Source: a virus. Taken from it: a DNA stretch of 32,214 nucleotides. Below, in pieces: positions 28,447 through 32,214 of the stretch. Made by a program: the position numbers and the translations under genes. The DNA lies in IMG/VR virus record IMGVR_UViG_3300028558_000078, positions 1 to 32,214 of that record; one strand, given 5' to 3'. The notes beneath the pieces were generated by a model. The model ran no database searches. It saw nothing but the letters and a program-made list of their open reading frames with translations, and was not told the origin of the DNA. How positions within the stretch are numbered: position 1 is the first letter of the stretch; every line of letters starts with the position of its first letter.

Positions 28447-28859
28447 GCATCTTCGGCAACACGGTCACCGCGCGGCAGACATTGCGACCGTTCAATCTCT
28501 GCTATCTGGCGACGCCATACTCAAAATACCGGCTCGGGATTGATCAGGCGTTCCAACATGCGGCAGCGCTTGCTGCTGAACTCCTGCTTGGCAATGTGCG
28601 AGTCTATTCGCCGATCTGTCATTCGCATCCTATCGCTGAATATGGCGGTCTCGACCACCTCAATCACGCGATCTGGCTGCCGTTCGAAGAACGGATGATG
28701 CGGGTCTGCGACTGCCTGATCGTCGCTCATCTCGAAGGCTGGGAAGAAAGCCACGGCATCGCGCACGAGATCGGCTTCTTCGAGGCCGCGCGCAAGCCAG
28801 TCTTCGATCTCGATCCGGACACCTTCGCTTTGACTCTGCGCGGAGGACCGCGTGCATGA
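28443..28859 (+). CDS. DUF1937 protein (nucleoside deoxyribosyltransferase-like fold)
   Basis: 138 aa. CYLATPYSKY (20-29), YSPICHSHPIAEYGGLD, HAIWLPFEERMM, CDCLIVAHLEGWEESHGIAHEI and ARKPVFDLDP match DUF1937 along the whole length. The family is related to nucleoside 2-deoxyribosyltransferases, with Glu in the GWEES segment at the active-site place. A nucleotide-salvage or nucleotide-sensing role is inferred. Confidence 0.85.
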   Translation: MSIFGNTVTARQTLRPFNLCYLATPYSKYRLGIDQAFQHAAALAAELLLGNVRVYSPICHSHPIAEYGGLDHLNHAIWLPFEERMMRVCDCLIVAHLEGWEESHGIAHEIGFFEAARKPVFDLDPDTFALTLRGGPRA

Positions 28860-28945
28860 CCGCGATCTCTACCCTCCGCATCGCTGCGTCCCGCTCTATC
28901 AGGCCGTGCGCCGATCAAGACGACAATCGCCGGAGAACAGCATGA
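28856..28945 (+). CDS. possible tiny coupled ORF
   Basis: 29 aa from ATG 28856 to TGA 28943-28945, ATGA overlaps on both sides, Arg-rich (TLRIAASRSIRPCADQDDNRRR). Alternatively the membrane gene downstream starts at GTG 28852 in another frame. Weak evidence other than the coupling pattern. Confidence 0.3.
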   Translation: MTAISTLRIAASRSIRPCADQDDNRRRTA

Positions 28946-29160
28946 CGTTCTGGCAAATGTTCGTCTGGGTGTTCTGCGGACTCTCGGCCTTCTTCGCGAT
29001 TACTGGGTTGCTCGTCTTCTTCACGGCGAAGACCGTTGGATACGGCCGGCGGCGCTTTCGCGCGCCTGAATCCGAAGCAGACCTGATCATCGGCGACGGC
29101 GCCGCTCCGTGGACGCAGGCGCGGTACCCACAGTCCCGCGCAAATTGGAGGTCGCCGTGA
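28942..29160 (+). CDS. small membrane protein
   Basis: 72 aa from ATG 28942; GTG 28852 in the same frame would add 30 residues. One strong hydrophobic helix (MFVWVFCGLSAFFAITGLL, residues about 6-26) followed by a basic, then acidic soluble tail. Function unknown. Its stop overlaps GTG 29157 (GTGA). Confidence 0.6.
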   Translation: MTFWQMFVWVFCGLSAFFAITGLLVFFTAKTVGYGRRRFRAPESEADLIIGDGAAPWTQARYPQSRANWRSP

Positions 29161-29390
29161 AATCCGACCTCGTCGACCTGACCGTTTGCCTACATGCAGA
29201 AACAGACAAGGCGGTGCTCGTATCTGACGATGGCAACAGCCTCAAAGCGCAATGGATTCCAAAATCTCAGTGCGAATGCGTCAAGACCGGAAAGATGACG
29301 AAAGGCTGGGGAACTGACGTCCGCAGATCGCTCCCCGTCGCAACGCTCGCCTGTCCCGAATGGATCGCCAAGAACAAGGGACTGCTATGA
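29157..29390 (+). CDS. conserved phage protein
   Basis: 77 aa from GTG 29157, with GGAGG 5-6 bases upstream. TDKAVLVSDDGNSLKAQWIPKSQCECVKTGK and ACPEWIAKNKGLL match a small beta-rich family seen in many phages and prophages, function unknown. ATGA overlap with the next gene. Confidence 0.65.
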   Translation: MKSDLVDLTVCLHAETDKAVLVSDDGNSLKAQWIPKSQCECVKTGKMTKGWGTDVRRSLPVATLACPEWIAKNKGLL

Positions 29391-29746
29391 CCACGCCCGG
29401 TACAAAACGCGGTCCCTGTCGTTCGTGGACAGATGCCGAGACGCGCAGACTCATGGACCTTGCGGCCCGTCTCGACGGCGCATGGTCCGAGATCGGCCGT
29501 CGCTTGGGCCGCTCGGAATCCTCCTCCCGCGGACGCTATCTCAAAATCATGCGCGAGAGCGGCGCCGGCCACAGGTTCATTCCCGCTCCCGCCAAGATCA
29601 CGCCGGAACAGGCCGCCGCCCGTGACGATCGTGCGCGCGCCCGCGACACGCGCGATAGCGAAGCCTGGCTGCGCGGCGACGTGACCCCGTTTTTCTTCGG
29701 GGATCCTGAGCCCGGCCGCTCCGCGCTTGATCGGAGGGCATCGTGA
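29387..29746 (+). CDS. Myb/SANT-like (GcrA-like) DNA-binding protein
   Basis: 119 aa from ATG 29387. SWTDAETRRLMDLAARLDGAWSEIGRRLGRSESSSRGRYLKI (residues 13-53) is a three-helix Myb/SANT DNA-binding unit like that of GcrA-type regulators of Alphaproteobacteria. The tail is charged and unstructured. It probably acts as a phage transcription regulator. Confidence 0.75.
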   Translation: MTTPGTKRGPCRSWTDAETRRLMDLAARLDGAWSEIGRRLGRSESSSRGRYLKIMRESGAGHRFIPAPAKITPEQAAARDDRARARDTRDSEAWLRGDVTPFFFGDPEPGRSALDRRAS

Positions 29747-30213
29747 GTCCAGCGCCCTACACCCCCGAGGCGATTGACCGCATCCGCGCCGGATCGCGCG
29801 CGGGTCTGGGCGTCAATGCGCTCGCGCGCGAACTGCAATGGGATGCTGAGTTCGTCCGGCGCATCGGGCGCAAGCATCAAATCGAATTGATCGAGGACGT
29901 GCTGGCAAAGCCAGCTAGGAAGAAGCTTACGGTGTCGGCGTCCGTCGATCCGGGGCCAATCATGGGAAAGCCGAAACCGGCCAACGTCGATCGCAAGAAG
30001 TTCAGCATTCACGCGGTTAAAGCCCATCCGCGCAATTACTACGTCACGTTCGCAATTAGCGACGGCGCGCGCAAAGGCTACACGGACGTTGCAAAAATGC
30101 ACGGCAAGGTGCCCGGCTCGGTCGCTGGCATCGTACTCGATTATCTATTTCGTCATGACTGGGGCGAAGAATTGTATCTGGCGGCTATCGCCGAGATCGA
30201 GGCGCAGTCATGA
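29743..30213 (+). CDS. HTH-containing hypothetical protein
   Basis: 156 aa from GTG 29743 (GTGA). The N-terminus (TPEAIDRIRAGSRAGLGVNALARELQWDAEFVRRIGRKH) is HTH-like, of the type that recognises DNA in Myb or resolvase families. The C-terminal half (SIHAVKAHPRNYYVTFAISDGARKGY) has no recognised fold. ATGA overlap with the next gene. Confidence 0.6.
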   Translation: MSPAPYTPEAIDRIRAGSRAGLGVNALARELQWDAEFVRRIGRKHQIELIEDVLAKPARKKLTVSASVDPGPIMGKPKPANVDRKKFSIHAVKAHPRNYYVTFAISDGARKGYTDVAKMHGKVPGSVAGIVLDYLFRHDWGEELYLAAIAEIEAQS

Positions 30214-30470
30214 CGCCAGAAGTCCGCGCCTTCGTCGTCCGCTCTTTCTGCCGTCAGATGACGGCCGTCGAAGTCGCCTATTGCGCGAACAATCTCTTCG
30301 ACGTGCACGGATCCCCGATCGACGCCGCAGCCGTACGCAAAATCTGGAACGCCGAGCGCGGGTCGAACACCGTCATCCGTCAACTCGAAGAACAATTCGG
30401 CGAGCGTCCTGCGCGCGGGTTTGACCCATGCGAGCACACGCGCTTGGCCGAACAATTGGTGGTGGTGTGA
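30210..30470 (+). CDS. hypothetical HTH-like protein
   Basis: 86 aa. VRSFCRQMTAVEVAYCANNLF, then DAAAVRKIWNAERG suggests a Myb-like helix arrangement similar to those of its two neighbours. End of the ATGA chain; a hairpin follows. Confidence 0.6.
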   Translation: MTPEVRAFVVRSFCRQMTAVEVAYCANNLFDVHGSPIDAAAVRKIWNAERGSNTVIRQLEEQFGERPARGFDPCEHTRLAEQLVVV

Positions 30471-30490
30471 GCCGCCCATGGATTCAACGC

Positions 30491-30507
30491 GACTCCCGTC
30501 GGGAGTC
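30491..30507 (+). terminator. hairpin between sub-operons
   Basis: GACTCCC (30491-30497) and GGGAGTC (30501-30507) with a 3-base loop. No T tract follows, so it may be an RNA processing or attenuation element before the 30528 gene. Confidence 0.4.
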
Positions 30508-30527
30508 CTAACTGAGGAGTGAGTACA

Positions 30528-30863
30528 ATGCGACCCTTTACGGATGTCTTGCGTGATATCCGGCGCGGACGTGCGGTCGACCAGGCAACCCGCCTGCTCG
30601 CCGAAGTCGTTCGCGCCGTGGACGAGACCGGTAAGCCCGGCAGCGTGACCCTCACGTTGACCGTGAAGCCGGAGAAAGGCGGCGGATCGCAAAAGACGAT
30701 CATTGCCGGCGTGAAGGCGAAGAAGCCGGAAGGCGATATCCCGGAGGCGGTGTTCTTCTCCGACGTTGATGGCGATCTGCACCGCGCCGATCCGGCGCAA
30801 AACGAAATGTTCGCGGAAGTCGGCGGCGGTCGTGCCATCGCTCCGATCACGGCGGGGGTGTAA
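30528..30863 (+). CDS. conserved phage protein preceding DUF2303 gene
   Basis: 111 aa from ATG 30528 (GAGGAG 8 bases upstream; GTG 30519 is too close). SVTLTLTVKPEKGGGSQKTI, KKPEGDIPEAVFFSD and DGDLHRADPAQNEMF are typical of a family found directly before DUF2303 genes in Alphaproteobacterial phages. A function in phage DNA metabolism is suspected from context. Confidence 0.7.
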   Translation: MRPFTDVLRDIRRGRAVDQATRLLAEVVRAVDETGKPGSVTLTLTVKPEKGGGSQKTIIAGVKAKKPEGDIPEAVFFSDVDGDLHRADPAQNEMFAEVGGGRAIAPITAGV

Positions 30864-30866
30864 GCG

Positions 30867-31673
30867 ATGAACAACACCGAATCCGTTGTCGATCTCGCCG
30901 CCAAGGCGATGCTCGCCCACACCGTTGCCGGCCCGGATGGCCGCACGTTTCTCGTCGTGCCCGAAAAAGCGCACGAGCGGGAGGTGTCCGACCCGCACGG
31001 GCTCAAGCCGCAGCCGAAATACATCTCGCAAGCTGTGACGCTGCAGACCGTCGACTCGCTGGTCGGCTACACCAATCGGTTCAAGTCGGAGCCGACGATC
31101 CTCTTCGCCGACATTTCGGCGAACAGCATCACGGCGACAATCGACTACCACTCGAAAGAGGCGGCATCGAACGTCACGCATCGCGCGACGATGACGTTGC
31201 CGTTCTCCGAGGAATGGCGGCTCTGGACCGGCATCTCAGGGAAGCTGCAGGGCCAATTGGAGTTCGCACGCTTCCTCGAGGAGAACGGGGCCGACGTGTT
31301 CGCACCGTCCGGCGGGGAATTGCTCGATTCCTGCCGCGATCTGCAGGCACATCGCAAGGTGAACTTCACCAAGGCCGTTCGCACCGCGTCGGATAACGAG
31401 AACTTCGAATTCACGGCCGACACGGAAGCGAAGACTAAGGGCGGCATCGAACTGCCGACGAAATTCCAGTTGAAGATCCCGGTTTATTTCGGCGAGCCGG
31501 ATACGGACCTGTTTGCGTTCCTCCGCTGGAAGCTCGATCCAGACAACGGCGGGCTTACGCTCGGCATTCAGTTGCACCGGACCGAACACGTTCGCCAGGC
31601 CGTGTTTAAGCAGATCGTTCTTTCGGTCGCCGATCGCACGGGATGCCCGGTCGTCTTCGGCAAGGCCGGCTGA
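30867..31673 (+). CDS. DUF2303 (YfdQ-like) protein
   Basis: 268 aa. VTLQTVDSLVGYTNRF, ATIDYHSKEAASNVTHRATMTLPFSEEW, GQLEFARFLEENGADVFAPSGGEL, LPTKFQLKIPVYFGE and FLRWKLDPDNGGLTLGIQLHRTEHV follow DUF2303 from end to end. YfdQ of E. coli prophage CPS-53 belongs to this family; its function is not established. It is transcribed with the gene before it, 3 bases apart, and overlaps the next by one base. Confidence 0.88.
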   Translation: MNNTESVVDLAAKAMLAHTVAGPDGRTFLVVPEKAHEREVSDPHGLKPQPKYISQAVTLQTVDSLVGYTNRFKSEPTILFADISANSITATIDYHSKEAASNVTHRATMTLPFSEEWRLWTGISGKLQGQLEFARFLEENGADVFAPSGGELLDSCRDLQAHRKVNFTKAVRTASDNENFEFTADTEAKTKGGIELPTKFQLKIPVYFGEPDTDLFAFLRWKLDPDNGGLTLGIQLHRTEHVRQAVFKQIVLSVADRTGCPVVFGKAG

Positions 31674-31903
31674 TGGTCCTCGTCGGTCATCGCACCGTTC
31701 CCAACCGCGCTCGCGAAAATCGCGAGCGCGTGTGGGCGCGCGCGATCGAGAAACTGCGCGGCAAGTCCATCTGTTCGCGCTGCGGCTGCACGCTCGGCAA
31801 CATGGATGATCGTTGCGAAGCCGGGCTCGGTGAGAAATGCCCCGGCCTCAACCAAATTGAACTCGCCCGGGTCGAAGCCGCAGAGGAATTGGGCCTGGCA
31901 TGA
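31673..31903 (+). CDS. small zinc-finger protein
   Basis: 76 aa from ATG 31673, sharing one base with the DUF2303 stop (TGATG). CSRCGC and DRCEAGLGEKC give a four-Cys site for one zinc. It overlaps the ParB-like gene as ATGA. Function unknown. Confidence 0.6.
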   Translation: MVLVGHRTVPNRARENRERVWARAIEKLRGKSICSRCGCTLGNMDDRCEAGLGEKCPGLNQIELARVEAAEELGLA

Positions 31904-32214
31904 TCCCATTTCACCCTTACGCCGATATCTTCGAACTGATCGAAGGCGATGATTTCGATGCACTCGTGGCGGACGTCCGTAAGAACGGCGTGCGCGAGCG
32001 CATCCGAATCTTCGACGGCAAGATTCTGGATGGGCGCAATCGGTATTGCGCCGCCCTGAAAGCCAGCCTGCTGCAGCCGGACGACGAGCCAGACGATAAA
32101 CCCACGCTTTTCGAGAAGTTCATCCCTGAAATCGATGGGAATCCCCTCGATTTCGTTATGTCCAAGAACGTGCACCGGCGGCATCTCACGGCCAGCCAGC
32201 GCGCCTATGCCATG
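31900..32214 (+). CDS. ParB-like nuclease-domain protein (cut by window end)
   Basis: The first 105 codons are present. FDALVADVRKNGVRERIRIF then DGKILDGRNRYCAAL (about 40-53) and the later VMSKNVHRRHLTASQRA are the ParB N-terminal motifs (GxRR equivalent NRY, then NVHRRHL). The C-terminal part lies outside. Such phage ParB-domain proteins act in replication or regulation, not usually partition. Confidence 0.8.
   Translation, partial: MIPFHPYADIFELIEGDDFDALVADVRKNGVRERIRIFDGKILDGRNRYCAALKASLLQPDDEPDDKPTLFEKFIPEIDGNPLDFVMSKNVHRRHLTASQRAYAM

Noticed and set aside
30153-31181. 342-aa open frame on the minus strand
   Set aside because: Shadow of the DUF2303 gene and its upstream partner; composition is Arg-rich, without motifs.
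1-32214. CRISPR arrays, rRNA, complete tRNA genes, classical insertion sequences
   Set aside because: No regularly spaced repeats, no rRNA-like stretch, no complete cloverleaf and no transposase were seen on reading the window.

Overview
The window reads as one continuous stretch of a temperate tailed-phage genome, GC-rich and densely packed. Its gene families (GH19 endolysin, DUF1353, DUF1937, DUF2303, a proteasome-like Ntn hydrolase, Myb/GcrA-like DNA binders, IbrA/IbrB-like pair) are ones known from phages and prophages of Alphaproteobacteria, most likely Hyphomicrobiales. That host assignment is inference from family resemblance; no host gene is recognised here.

Layout. (1) 1-5558, mostly + strand: the end of the structural module (tail/appendage protein with a duplicated domain and a lectin-like half), a minus-strand NeuD/PglD-type acyltransferase cargo gene, then a lysis block (DUF1353 protein, GH19 endolysin with C-terminal membrane anchor, two small membrane proteins, a coiled-coil membrane protein, an exported protein) closed by a 14-bp-stem terminator at 5562-5596. 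(2) 5632-7753, minus strand: six small accessory genes. (3) 7754-7954: divergent control region with a promoter-like element and a dyad. (4) 7955-17336, + strand: a serine resolvase, a Dcm-like protein, a long array of small genes whose stop codons run into the next Shine-Dalgarno sequence, an IbrA-like/IbrB-like pair, a toprim primase, and a frameshifted DNA methyltransferase. (5) 17337-17518: a putative attP carrying a tRNA 3' end, plus hairpins. (6) 17519-23684, minus strand: a translationally coupled operon of tyrosine integrase, GIY-YIG and HNH nucleases, a large C5-cytosine methyltransferase and an XRE regulator. (7) 23685-25594: an immunity-like region with a divergent repressor/Cro-like pair and five copies of a GTACA-N5-TGTAC operator, then two strong hairpins. 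(8) 25595-32214, + strand: early operon with HTH proteins, an RlpA-like lipoprotein fused to a phage domain, Ntn hydrolase, DUF1937, DUF2303 and a truncated ParB-like gene, chained by ATGA overlaps.

Phage genes lie on both sides of the integrase and putative attP, so the DNA appears to be in the circular/virion arrangement and not in the integrated one.

Most striking observations: a 32-bp near-perfect hairpin flanked by a 10-bp direct repeat that interrupts a small gene with an intact paralogue 6.5 kb away (17118-17167). Removing exactly 40 bp restores the frame, so it is either a miniature insertion or a bypass-type element. Others are an exact 96-bp duplication bracketing a tiny gene and ending at a Shine-Dalgarno sequence, a promoter whose spacer is a palindrome, the IbrA/IbrB-like pair with an overlapping unknown partner, and a family of shared operators.
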